DNA from: Rubricella aquisinus
Lineage (GTDB): Bacteria; Pseudomonadota; Alphaproteobacteria; Rhodobacterales; Rhodobacteraceae
Direction: 5' to 3'
Assembly (NCBI RefSeq): GCF_014199445.1
Contig: NZ_JACIJS010000001.1
Coordinates: 382,940-446,939 of the forward strand
Length of the DNA stretch: 64,000 nucleotides
Position numbers and translations under genes: made by a program. A model generated the notes under the pieces. The model did no database searches and was not told where the DNA came from. It was given only the letters and a program-made list of their open reading frames with translations. Shown in pieces: positions 46,319 to 54,723 of this stretch; the first letter of the stretch is position 1, and the number at the start of each line of letters is the position of its first letter.

Positions 46319-46648
46319 ATGACCGTGATCGCGACGCCAAAATATGCCATCGGCCAAGTGGTGCGCCACCGCATCCACCCGTTCCGCGGTGTGGTGTTCG
46401 ATATTGATCCGGTGTTCGACAACACGGATGAGTGGTGGAATTCCATCCCCGAAGAGCACCGGCCATCAAAAGATCAGCCGTTCTACCACCTGTTTGCGGA
46501 GAACGAGACGAGCTATTACGTCGCCTATGTGTCTGAGCAGAACCTGCTTTTGGACACATCCGGCGACCCGATCGACCACCCCGAAGTGGGGGAGATGTTC
46601 GGCGAGTTGCGCGACCAGAAATATGTGCCCGCGGGGCAGTTTCACTAA
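46319..46648 (+). CDS. hspQ: heat shock protein HspQ
   Basis: 109 residues with the YccV/HspQ fold: AKYAIGQVVRHRIHPFRGVV-type opening (positions 8-27), VFDIDPVFDNTDEWWNSIPE, and PFYHLFAENETSYYVAYVSE. In enterobacteria HspQ is a substrate and specificity enhancer of the Lon protease and binds hemimethylated DNA regions. It is a single gene, convergent with the DUF2235 gene. Confidence 0.92.
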   Translation: MTVIATPKYAIGQVVRHRIHPFRGVVFDIDPVFDNTDEWWNSIPEEHRPSKDQPFYHLFAENETSYYVAYVSEQNLLLDTSGDPIDHPEVGEMFGELRDQKYVPAGQFH

Positions 46649-46651
46649 GCC

Positions 46652-47782
46652 TCAGCCGAAACCCGTCGTCCGTTTCACAATGGCCGCAGCGATCTGATCG
46701 CGCACGGCCTCCAGCGGTTTGGGATCGTAATGGCCAAGTGCTATTTTATCGACGGTCCCTTGGGCCACATCCGCCATGGTCCCTTTAAACTCCCGATCTC
46801 TGGATATCAGGGACAAAAGCGCATTCGGTTTTGAATTGCTCACCGGGCGGTCGGCATTTTCCGGGAACGCCGCCCGCAGCGCTTCCAGATCAAGGGCGAG
46901 GTCCACGTCTACCGCGCCCTCCGCGATCCAGTTCAGCGCATAATTGGCAAGGCCCAAATCCTCCCCCATACCACCGACAACGCCGTGATCGCCCGCAAAC
47001 CATTGCTGCTTGTACCGCCGGGCGGTCAGATCGGATTCAAGCAATTCGGGATTGACCCAGAGCGTCGGCTCATAAAGCCGCCTGCGCTCATCCACGGATA
47101 CGGCATGACGACCACTCTGGACGGAGCGGGACAGTTTGTGATCATGAAACGCGTATTTCGCGTTGAACAACTTTGCGAACATGCCAAGAAAACCCGGCAC
47201 GCCCAGCGCACCCACCGTATCCCAAACGCCAAGGTAAGTGACGGTGAGGGGGATGCCTGCGGGCTTTCCGTTTTTCGCTCTCCATTCCCGCTCCTCATCC
47301 CCGGTTGTGACAGCGGGCGCGAAGTCAAACCGGAACGCGGCGCTGCGATCATCGGCGGGGTGCGTCTTGGGATCGCGGCTGCGATACCAGGCCATCGCCT
47401 CTGGCACGCGGTGTTTTTGGTCGAGATGGGGAATGCCGCAGGCCCGGATCAGGCCGGCAAGCGAGCGCGCAGTATAGGCCCCGCGTGAGAACCCGAACAG
47501 GAACAGCCGGTCGCCGGGGTCATATACATCAATGATCTTTTCATAGGCTTCCACGATATTGCGCGACAGCCCCCAGCCGAACGCCCCACCGCCGACGACA
47601 TCGGTCGCGCGTTCGATGAAGGTCTCCCCACGGCCCAACCCGACCCCAAGCTGGTAAATCGACACCTGCTTGTCCGGGTCGTCGTTCTTTCGCACAATAT
47701 TATAGAGCCGCGTGACATGCGTTTGCCGCGACGTCTTTGGTGAATTCCAAGTACCGTCACAAAAGACAACGATGTTTTTCAT
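46652..47782 (-). CDS. DUF2235 alpha/beta-hydrolase-like protein
   Basis: 376 residues: NIVVFCDGTWNSPKTSRQTH at the start, YQLGVGLGRGE, and FLFGFSRGAYTARSLAGLIR, where GFSRGA holds the predicted Ser nucleophile; YLGVWDTVGALGVPG follows. DUF2235 includes Tle1-type phospholipase effectors and housekeeping hydrolases; no VgrG, PAAR or immunity gene is adjacent, so an effector role is not supported here. No signal peptide. Confidence 0.88.
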   Translation of the reverse strand: MKNIVVFCDGTWNSPKTSRQTHVTRLYNIVRKNDDPDKQVSIYQLGVGLGRGETFIERATDVVGGGAFGWGLSRNIVEAYEKIIDVYDPGDRLFLFGFSRGAYTARSLAGLIRACGIPHLDQKHRVPEAMAWYRSRDPKTHPADDRSAAFRFDFAPAVTTGDEEREWRAKNGKPAGIPLTVTYLGVWDTVGALGVPGFLGMFAKLFNAKYAFHDHKLSRSVQSGRHAVSVDERRRLYEPTLWVNPELLESDLTARRYKQQWFAGDHGVVGGMGEDLGLANYALNWIAEGAVDVDLALDLEALRAAFPENADRPVSNSKPNALLSLISRDREFKGTMADVAQGTVDKIALGHYDPKPLEAVRDQIAAAIVKRTTGFG

Positions 47783-47835
47783 ACGCGTACACTCCCCAAA
47801 CCATCAGGGAGTGTACGGGTCGTTTGAAATATTTA

Positions 47836-49419
47836 TCAATAGCCCAGCGCGCAGCCATCCTTGCGCGGGTCGGACGCACCGACGAGCACGCCGTTCTCTC
47901 CGATCCAGATGGATTGTGCGCCGCCAATGGCCGTTTGGGGCGTTTTGCAGCGGTGGCCCATCGCCGTCAGCTTATCCCAGACGGACCGGTCATAGCCGTT
48001 CTCGATGTCCATCGCGCCCATCGCACCAAAACAGCGCGGGCCATCAATGGCCGCCTGAGAGGTCATGCCGAAATCCCTTAGATTGCTAAGGAACCGCACA
48101 TGCCCATTCGGCTGATACGCCCCGCCCATCACGCCAAACGGCATGGTCACGCGGCCATCCTCCTTGAGCATCGCGGGAATGATCGTGTGCATCGGGCGTT
48201 TGCCCCCCGCCGCCTCATTCGGATGACCCGCATCAAGGGTAAAGCCCGCGCCGCGGTTCTGGAAATTGATCCCGAACTTGTCCGATGCAAGGCCAGAGCC
48301 GAAGCTGTGGAAAATCGAATAGATCAGGCTGACGGCCATCCGGTTCTTATCTACCACGGTGATATAGATGGTGTCCTTGTGCACCGCTTCGCTGATCTCG
48401 GTGGCGCTGGTCATCGCGCGCTCCGGGTCAATCAGCTTGGCCAGCGCCTTGGCCGTGTCGTCGCTCAGCATATGGGCGAGCTTCACATCCGCCTTGTCCG
48501 GGTCCGCGATGAACCGGTTGCGCGCGTCATAGGCGAGCTTTGCCGCTTCTGCCTCCAGATGCGCCCGTTTGGCACCCCATGGGTCAAGCGACGCAACGTC
48601 GAACTGCTCAAGGATATTGGCCATCAGAATGGCCGTGGCCCCCTGCCCGTTGGGCGGCAATTCGACCAGCTCCGCGCCCTGATAGGTGCCGCTGATCGGA
48701 TCGACATAATCGCAGGCGACGGCGGCGAAATCGTCCATCGTGTGCACACCGCCCATGGCCTGAAGCGAGGCGACCATATCCTCGGCCACTTCGCCCTCAT
48801 AAAAGCCCTTGCGCCCCTCCGCCGCGATTCGGCGCAGCACCTCGGCCTGCCCTTCTGCGCGGAACATCTGCCCGGGGCGCGGGGCGGCTCCGTTCACCAT
48901 GAACAAGTCGCGGGCGCGGCCTGACAGATTGCCCTGCGATGCGGCCCAATCGCTGCTGACACGCGGGGCGACCGGCGCGCCCTCCTCGAAATAACGGATC
49001 GACGGGGCCAGCACGCGGGCAAGGCCCATGGTCCCGTAATCGTTCATCATCCGGTCAAACGCATCAATCGCACCGGGCAGCGTGACCGAATGCGGGCTGC
49101 CGTAAAGCGGCATGTCCTTGTGCCCCTCCGCGCGCAGCGCTTCGGCTGACAGGGCGGCAGGTGCGCGCCCTGAGCCGTTGAGGCCCACGATATCCTCTGA
49201 TCCAGCTGGTTTGATGAGCGCGAAACAATCTCCGCCGATCCCGGTCATCTGCGGCTCCAGCAGTCCCAGCAGCACCGCGCCCGCGATGGCAGCATCGACG
49301 GCGTTGCCGCCCTCCTCCAGCATCTGCACGGCGACTTTCGCGGCCAGCGGATGGGAGGTCGCGCACATCCCGTTGGTGGCATAAACGGCCGAGCGGCCCG
49401 GCAAGTGAAAATCACGCAT
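47836..49419 (-). CDS. ggt: gamma-glutamyltransferase-family Ntn-hydrolase
   Basis: 527 residues from the ATG at 49419 (GGGGAG upstream). GNAVDAAIAGAVLLGLLEPQ and TGIGGDCFALI mark the N-terminal half, DTIYITVVDKNRMAVSLIYS contains the Thr at the self-processing site, and KRPMHTIIPAML the small-subunit core. The nucleophile context (TIYIT rather than TTHYS) and absence of a signal peptide point to a cytoplasmic GGT-like or acylase subfamily rather than classical periplasmic Ggt. Confidence 0.88.
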   Translation of the reverse strand: MRDFHLPGRSAVYATNGMCATSHPLAAKVAVQMLEEGGNAVDAAIAGAVLLGLLEPQMTGIGGDCFALIKPAGSEDIVGLNGSGRAPAALSAEALRAEGHKDMPLYGSPHSVTLPGAIDAFDRMMNDYGTMGLARVLAPSIRYFEEGAPVAPRVSSDWAASQGNLSGRARDLFMVNGAAPRPGQMFRAEGQAEVLRRIAAEGRKGFYEGEVAEDMVASLQAMGGVHTMDDFAAVACDYVDPISGTYQGAELVELPPNGQGATAILMANILEQFDVASLDPWGAKRAHLEAEAAKLAYDARNRFIADPDKADVKLAHMLSDDTAKALAKLIDPERAMTSATEISEAVHKDTIYITVVDKNRMAVSLIYSIFHSFGSGLASDKFGINFQNRGAGFTLDAGHPNEAAGGKRPMHTIIPAMLKEDGRVTMPFGVMGGAYQPNGHVRFLSNLRDFGMTSQAAIDGPRCFGAMGAMDIENGYDRSVWDKLTAMGHRCKTPQTAIGGAQSIWIGENGVLVGASDPRKDGCALGY

Positions 49420-49586
49420 CCTATTCTCCCCATCACGCAATCTGACGGGACGGTAGGGCGCAAGCCCGCGCGCGGCAATGGCTCACATGCTCATTTCTGG
49501 GTGGGGGGGGTAGCGCACAGGGTAAACCCGAAATCAGTTTGGGGGCTTGAAAAAGGATCGTCCCCTGCGCGCCATAGTTAATCTGG

Positions 49587-49630
49587 CCACAGATTCGGGC
49601 GGAGAATGGACATCAAATTGGAATCTGTGG
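49587..49630. promoter_or_regulatory. 10-bp inverted repeat between ggt and the DUF2794 gene
   Basis: CCACAGATTC (49587-49596) and GAATCTGTGG (49621-49630) are perfect inverted repeats 24 nt apart, about 75 bp upstream of the DUF2794 start in the 286-bp region between divergent genes. They could be an operator pair or an RNA stem. Apart from this and a G8 tract at 49503-49510, the gap shows nothing recognisable. Confidence 0.35.
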
Positions 49631-49705
49631 GGCAGTTTGAGGCAGGCTTGCCACATTGTGCGTTTGCTCTTGTCAATCACGGGGGAGCGCTTACTCTTTC
49701 CAACG

Positions 49706-50059
49706 ATGGATGCATTCGTTCCCACACCCGGCATTGGCCAATCTTCCGCCCCAAACGCGGTCGCGTTCCATCGGAGCGAGCTGGCGGTCATCCTGTCACT
49801 CTATGGCCGAATGGTGGCAGCGGGGGAGTGGCGGGATTACGGGATCAGCCACCTCAAGGATGTTGCGGTCTTTTCCGTCTTTCGCCGCACGGCGGAATAT
49901 CCGCTCTACCGGATCGAGAAACGCCCGAAACTCGCACGCGCGCAAGGAATGTATGTCGTGATCGGGATGGACGGGCATATCCTCAAGCGTGGCCATGACC
50001 TGAAAACCGTGCTGCGGGTTTTGGAGCGCAAACTGATCCGCGCTGTTGCGACGGACTGA
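49706..50059 (+). CDS. DUF2794-family protein
   Basis: 117 residues from the ATG at 49706, giving MDAFVPTPGIGQSSAPNAVA. The conserved body is FHRSELAVILSLYGRMVAAG, EWRDYGISHLKDVAVFSVFR and YPLYRIEKRPKLARAQGMYV, matching DUF2794, a small alphaproteobacterial family of unknown function. The frame is open upstream to 49547, but that stretch crosses an inverted repeat and lacks family sequence. The ribosome binding site is not obvious, so the start is uncertain. Confidence 0.82.
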   Translation: MDAFVPTPGIGQSSAPNAVAFHRSELAVILSLYGRMVAAGEWRDYGISHLKDVAVFSVFRRTAEYPLYRIEKRPKLARAQGMYVVIGMDGHILKRGHDLKTVLRVLERKLIRAVATD

Positions 50060-50138
50060 TCCACGCAAGTGTGAACACCTGTCATTTGCCCCGTGAGCGG
50101 TCATGGGCTCATCTTCCAGAAAGGGAAGTGAGGTGCAT

Positions 50139-50507
50139 ATGCGCAATCTAATAGCCGTTTTGGTGGGGGTGGCCGTGGCCGTTGGTTTCGGATTTTCCGG
50201 GGCGACGGCCACGCTGGGGGCACATCCATTCTGGGCGATGGATATCGGCTGGATTGGTGGGATCGCGGGGGCGGTGGCGCTGATCGGCGCGTTCCTTAGC
50301 GGGGTGCCGCGCCGGTGGTTGCGGCTTGTCGCGGTTTTGATGCTGCCGCTCGCGGGTGTCAGTGCGGCGTGGGGGAAGATGCGGTTCGCCGCGTCCTATG
50401 CCGAGGACGCGTTTGCCGGGCAGGTCTGGTATTTCGGCTGGATCGCGGTTGCGGCAGCCCTGTGCATGATCATAGGCGCGCTGTTAATGCCAAAACCCGT
50501 GTCCTAG
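50139..50507 (+). CDS. small integral membrane protein of unknown function
   Basis: 122 residues from the ATG at 50139 (GGGAAGTGAGG upstream). About four hydrophobic helices: IAVLVGVAVAVGFGFS, MDIGWIGGIAGAVALIGAFL, LRLVAVLMLPLAGVSAAWG and YFGWIAVAAALCMIIGALLM. No family is recognised. Its 3' end overlaps the convergent rnr gene by 4 bp. Confidence 0.72.
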   Translation: MRNLIAVLVGVAVAVGFGFSGATATLGAHPFWAMDIGWIGGIAGAVALIGAFLSGVPRRWLRLVAVLMLPLAGVSAAWGKMRFAASYAEDAFAGQVWYFGWIAVAAALCMIIGALLMPKPVS

Positions 50508-52747
50508 CCGCGCGATTTCCGGGATTTGTTGCGGCGGATCTTGGCCTTTGCCAGCGCCCGTTTCGGGGCACCGCCTTTGCCACCACGCCCCTTGCCCTGA
50601 CGCGGGCGGGCGAGTGCCGTGCCGTCGAGTGACAGCAGTTCCAACAACAAACCGCCCGTCACCGGCACCGCATCCGCCAGCCGGACGGTCACAGGCTGGC
50701 CAAGGCCGATCACAGTGCCCGACCGCTCCCCCGTGAGGGTTTGCGCGTCGGGGTCGTGGCGAAAATACTCCGTGCCAAGCTTGGAGATCGGGATCAGGCC
50801 ATCGGCCCCCGTCTCGTCCAGCTTCACAAACAGGCCAAAGCGCGCGATGCCCGACACACGGCCCGCGAATTCCTGACCAACCCGTTCTGCGAGGAACGCC
50901 GCGAGATACCGATCCGTCGTGTCCCGCTCCGCCAGCATCGAGCGGCGCTCGGTTTGGCTGATATGCTCCGCCGTTTGATCGAGGATCAGCGTTTCCTCAT
51001 GGCTCAGCCCATCCTTGCCCCAGCCATGCGCCGTGATCAGCGCCCGATGCACAATGAGGTCAGCGTAGCGCCGGATGGGAGAGGTGAAATGCGCGTACCG
51101 CCGCAGGTTCAGCCCGAAATGGCTGAAATTCTCCGGCGCGTAATAGGCCTGCGTCATGGATCGCAGCACTGACAGATTGACGAGTTCCGCGTTCTGCGTC
51201 CCCGCCGCCCCATCCAGCAGCGCATTGAGGTGGCGCGTGTGCAGCACCTGCCCCTTGGCCAGTGTCAGCCCGCAGGCGGCCACGATTTCGCGCAGCGCAT
51301 CGAGCTTTTCGACCGTTGGCTCCTCATGCACACGGTAAAGGAGCGCGGATTTCTTTGCTTCCAGCGTTTCTGCCGCGCAGACATTCGCCTGGATCATGAA
51401 TTCTTCGATCAGCTTATGCGCGTCGAACCGGTCGCGGAACGCGACGGAAGTGACCTCCCCCGCGTCTGACAGCACGATCTTGCGCTCCGGCAGATCAAGG
51501 TTGAGGGGCGCGCGGGTCGCGCGGGCCTGCAACACGGCGCGATACGCGGCCCAAAGCGGCCTGAGCACCGGGTCCAACAGATCGGCGGTCGCCTCATCGG
51601 GTTGGCCATCTATCGCGGCCTGCGCCTGTTCATAGGACAGGCTCGCCGGGCTGCGCATCAGGCCACGGTGAAAGGAATGGCCAAGTTTGCGCCCATCAGG
51701 GCCAAACCGCATCCGCACCGCGATTGTCGGTCGGTCCACGCCCTCATGCAGAGAACACAGATCACCTGACAACTGCTCTGGCAGCATCGGCACCACACGG
51801 TCCGGGAAATAGGTGGAGTTGCCTCGCCGCCGGGCTTCCTGATCCAAGGCACTGCCGGGGGTGACGTAATGGGCAACATCCGCAATCACGACCCAGACCA
51901 CATGCCCGCCGTCGTTCTCCGGGTCCGGCATGGCGCAGACCGCATCGTCATGGTCGCGCGCGTCGGATGGGTCAATCGTGATCAGCGGCAGATCGCGCAG
52001 ATCCTCGCGTTTGCCCAGCGGCACGGGGCGGGCGCGCAGCGCCTCCTTCACCGTCGACTCGGGAAAGGCGTCGGGGATGCCATGCTCATGAATTGCAATG
52101 AGAGAGACGGATTTGGGCGCGCCGGGATCGCCCAGCCGCTCAATGATCCGCGCACGCGGCAGGCCAAGCCGGTTTTTCGGACCGACGCGCTCCCCCTCGA
52201 CCAATTCGCCATCACGCGCGCCGTTCCGGTCGCCCGGTGCGATCAGGTATTCGGTATCGGACTTTTTATCGACGGGCACGATCCGCCCAGCCTCCACCCC
52301 GTGACGGTAAATGCCGACGACCTTCGTCGGGCCGCTGCCGATCTTGCGGATGACGCGGCCAGTCCAGCCATCGTCCGCTTTGTGGATTTTCGTCAGGACA
52401 CGGTCGCCCGCGCCAGGTGCCGGATCGCCGCGCTTTAGGGTGATGTGGATGCGGGGCGGGGGCGTCGTGTGCTCCCACTGCTCCGGGCTCGCCCAAAGAT
52501 CGCCATCGGCATCAGGCGGCAGCACGCGCAACACGGCGACCGGCGGCAGATCGCCCGCGGGCAACAATTTGCGCCGTGGGCCGCGGGCGATCACGCCATC
52601 GGCCTCCAATTCGCGCAGCATTCGTTTGAGCGGAATGCGGTCGGACCCTTTGATGCCAAAGGCACGCGCGACCTCACGCTTCCCGGATTGGCCGGGATGG
52701 GCGCTGAGCCATTCAACGATCTGGTCTTTGCTGGGCAGGTTTGACAT
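50504..52747 (-). CDS. rnr: ribonuclease R
   Basis: 747 residues. An N-terminal winged-helix part (HPGQSGKREVARAFGIKGSD) precedes cold-shock domains, then the RNB catalytic domain with TIDPSDARDHDDAVCAMPDP (active-site Asp cluster), a C-terminal S1 domain (FAGRVSGIARFGLFVKLDE) and a basic tail rich in Lys/Arg (KAKIRRNKSRKSRG). It is a processive 3'-5' exonuclease able to degrade structured RNA. Repeat copy R3 lies 54 bp upstream of its start. Confidence 0.95.
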   Translation of the reverse strand: MSNLPSKDQIVEWLSAHPGQSGKREVARAFGIKGSDRIPLKRMLRELEADGVIARGPRRKLLPAGDLPPVAVLRVLPPDADGDLWASPEQWEHTTPPPRIHITLKRGDPAPGAGDRVLTKIHKADDGWTGRVIRKIGSGPTKVVGIYRHGVEAGRIVPVDKKSDTEYLIAPGDRNGARDGELVEGERVGPKNRLGLPRARIIERLGDPGAPKSVSLIAIHEHGIPDAFPESTVKEALRARPVPLGKREDLRDLPLITIDPSDARDHDDAVCAMPDPENDGGHVVWVVIADVAHYVTPGSALDQEARRRGNSTYFPDRVVPMLPEQLSGDLCSLHEGVDRPTIAVRMRFGPDGRKLGHSFHRGLMRSPASLSYEQAQAAIDGQPDEATADLLDPVLRPLWAAYRAVLQARATRAPLNLDLPERKIVLSDAGEVTSVAFRDRFDAHKLIEEFMIQANVCAAETLEAKKSALLYRVHEEPTVEKLDALREIVAACGLTLAKGQVLHTRHLNALLDGAAGTQNAELVNLSVLRSMTQAYYAPENFSHFGLNLRRYAHFTSPIRRYADLIVHRALITAHGWGKDGLSHEETLILDQTAEHISQTERRSMLAERDTTDRYLAAFLAERVGQEFAGRVSGIARFGLFVKLDETGADGLIPISKLGTEYFRHDPDAQTLTGERSGTVIGLGQPVTVRLADAVPVTGGLLLELLSLDGTALARPRQGKGRGGKGGAPKRALAKAKIRRNKSRKSRG

Positions 52748-52800
52748 GGGCGGCGTGTATCACGCGTTAGGAGGCTTGGCAAAAGCGCTTTCCATCCATG

Positions 52801-52959
52801 GACCGGAATCAAGCCGAAGGCGCCGGTCCAGCGGCCGTCCGCCCCCAAGGGCGGCCGCTTTTAAACGTTGACCATCGCGCAAAACCATTCAGATTTTACA
52901 CCATAAAGCGAGCAGCAGAAGCGGTGGACGGGCCCCCTCGGACGGCCGCTGGACCGGCT
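52801..52959 (+). repeat. structured intergenic repeat, copy R3 (between rnr and the MBL gene)
   Basis: Hairpin A: GACCGG (52801-52806) with CCGGTC (52823-52828), cap GCC-GAA-GGC (52813-52821). Hairpin B: 52831-52840 with 52851-52858 and neighbours, ending in TTTT (52859-52862). CATAAA box at 52902-52907. Distal arm CGGACGGCCGCTGGACCGGC (52939-52958) is a perfect 20-bp complement of 52822-52841, including a T52838/A52942 pair where R2 has C/G. It ends 15 nt from the MBL stop codon. Confidence 0.88.
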
Positions 52960-52973
52960 AAGGTTGCGTGTGC

Positions 52974-53855
52974 CTAAAGCCCGTTCACAGGCACTTTCAG
53001 CATCGGGCGCCCATCCTTGTCTTTTGGCACTTCGCCCGCGCGCATGTTCACCTGCAAGGCGGGGATGATGAGTTTCGGCATCGAAAGCTGGGCGTCCCGC
53101 TCCGTTCGGAATTTCACGAAATCCTCTTTCGTTTTGCCCGCACCCACATGGATGTTGCTCGCCTTTTGCTCTCCCACTGTGGTTTCCCACTGGATCGCGC
53201 GCCCGTTGGGGCCGTAATCGTGGCACATAAAGAGCCGCATCTCATCGGGCAGGCTCAGCACTTTCTGGATCGAATCGTACAGATCTTCGGCCGAACCGCC
53301 GGGAAAATCGCAGCGCGCGGAGCCGCCATCAGGCATGAACAGCGTGTCACCCACAAAGGCGGCGTTACCCATCACATGCACCATACAGGCCGGCGTATGG
53401 CCGGGCGTGTACATGGCAAAACAGGTCATCCCGCCGATCATATAGGTGTCACCGTCGATGAAGAGCGCGTCAAACTGGCTGCCATCGCGCTGAAACTCGG
53501 TCCCTTCGTTGAAGATTTTGCCGAATTCCTCCTGCACCACCATGATCTTTTCCCCGACGCCGATCATGCCGCCCAATTCCTGCTGGAGATAGGGCGCGGC
53601 GCTCAGGTGATCGGCATGCACATGGGTCTCAATGATCCATTCCAGCCGCAGGCCCTGTTCCCGGATGAAGGCGATCATGCGATCCGCGCCCTCATGGGTG
53701 ATCCGCCCGGCGGCATAGTCGATATCCATCACCGAATCGATGATCGCGCAGGTTTTTGAGCCGGGATCGCGCACCACATAGCTGATCGTGTTGGTCGCCT
53801 CGTCGAAAAAGGCCGTGACCTCGGGCTTCACCGTCAAATCAACTGGATAGTGCAT
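52974..53855 (-). CDS. MBL-fold metallo-hydrolase, probable persulfide dioxygenase / Blh-like
   Basis: 293 residues. Metal ligands are in [18 protein letters not shown] (HxHxDH), [15 protein letters not shown] and [18 protein letters not shown]. The N-terminal [20 protein letters not shown] and the overall pattern fit the ETHE1/Blh group that oxidises glutathione persulfide or related sulfane sulfur. The two YeeE/YedE sulfur-transport halves lie directly upstream on the same strand, which supports a sulfur role. No ArsR/BigR repressor gene is visible nearby. Confidence 0.87.
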   Translation of the reverse strand: MHYPVDLTVKPEVTAFFDEATNTISYVVRDPGSKTCAIIDSVMDIDYAAGRITHEGADRMIAFIREQGLRLEWIIETHVHADHLSAAPYLQQELGGMIGVGEKIMVVQEEFGKIFNEGTEFQRDGSQFDALFIDGDTYMIGGMTCFAMYTPGHTPACMVHVMGNAAFVGDTLFMPDGGSARCDFPGGSAEDLYDSIQKVLSLPDEMRLFMCHDYGPNGRAIQWETTVGEQKASNIHVGAGKTKEDFVKFRTERDAQLSMPKLIIPALQVNMRAGEVPKDKDGRPMLKVPVNGL

Positions 53856-53867
53856 AGAAACCTCCCG

Positions 53868-54287
53868 TTATGTGCGTGCCCTCATGGCGAGCTTGGTCAG
53901 AAGGATACCAGCAACCAGTGCGGCAACGAATGCAAATATTTCTATCCGTCCCAAACCGATCACGGGCAGCACGCCACCCGGGCAGAACCCGGCGATCCCC
54001 CAGCCGATCCCGAACAGGGCGGCTCCGCCCACCAGCTTCGGGTCGATCTCCCGTGCGGAGGGCAGGTGGAAGATGCGCGCATACCGGGGCCGGTCGCGGC
54101 GCAGCACGATTTGATAGCCCAGCATCGTCACGGCAAGCGCGCCGCCCATGACAAAGGCGAGGCTCGGATCCCATGTCCCTGCAATATCAAAGAAATTCAG
54201 CACCTTGGCCGGGTTCGCCATGCCGGACAATACAATCCCGATCCCGAAAATCAGCCCCGCGATATAGGCGGTCACAAATCGCATCAT
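53868..54287 (-). CDS. YeeE/YedE family membrane protein, second half-subunit
   Basis: 139 residues from the ATG at 54287, overlapping the previous stop by one base (TGATG). Hydrophobic, with [20 protein letters not shown] and, in the second half, [20 protein letters not shown] containing the conserved Cys of sulfur-transport (DUF6691/YeeE) proteins. With its partner it would move thiosulfate or sulfide-related species through the inner membrane. Confidence 0.88.
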   Translation of the reverse strand: MMRFVTAYIAGLIFGIGIVLSGMANPAKVLNFFDIAGTWDPSLAFVMGGALAVTMLGYQIVLRRDRPRYARIFHLPSAREIDPKLVGGAALFGIGWGIAGFCPGGVLPVIGLGRIEIFAFVAALVAGILLTKLAMRART

Positions 54288-54721
54288 CACAAGCCCACCA
54301 CATGCCGGATCACATAAACCGTGGCAAAGGCGGTCACCATGAAAGTGATCGTCGCGATGATCGAGCGGGTCGAGAGCCGCGCGATGCCACACACCCCGTG
54401 CCCTGATGTGCACCCGCCGCCCAAGGTTACGCCGACACCCACGATCAACCCACCGACAATGAGCATTGGCAGGGATACCGGAACCTGCACTTCCGGCAGA
54501 GTGCAAGTGACGAGCATCATCACAAACGGGGCTGTCGCCATTCCGGCCAGCACCACGACGCGCCAAATCCATTCCCTGAAATTACTGGGCCAGACGACCC
54601 CTGCGAGAATTCCGGTCGCGCCCATAATCCGCCCGATGTTTGACATCAGAAATACGGCAGACAGACCAATCAATGCCCCACCAATTAACGACTGGTAGGG
54701 CGTGAAGGCTGTTTCAATCAT
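54287..54721 (-). CDS. YeeE/YedE family membrane protein, first half-subunit
   Basis: 144 residues. PYQSLIGGALIGLSAVFLMS opens the protein, and VGVGVTLGGGCTSGHGVCGI carries the conserved GGGCTSGHG-x-C-G cysteine motif of YeeE/YedE transporters. About four membrane helices. It starts 2 nt after the topA stop codon, so it probably shares the topA transcript. The split into two half-size genes is common among alphaproteobacteria with Blh-type hydrolases. Confidence 0.9.
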   Translation of the reverse strand: MIETAFTPYQSLIGGALIGLSAVFLMSNIGRIMGATGILAGVVWPSNFREWIWRVVVLAGMATAPFVMMLVTCTLPEVQVPVSLPMLIVGGLIVGVGVTLGGGCTSGHGVCGIARLSTRSIIATITFMVTAFATVYVIRHVVGL

Positions 54722-54723
54722 AT

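Noticed and set aside
46652-47782. DUF2235 protein as a type VI secretion phospholipase effector
   Set aside because: No VgrG, PAAR, adaptor or immunity gene is adjacent, so only the fold can be named.
49503-49510. A G8 tract as a second phase-variable locus
   Set aside because: It lies in the ggt-DUF2794 gap and no coding frame crosses it; an effect on promoter spacing is possible but unsupported.
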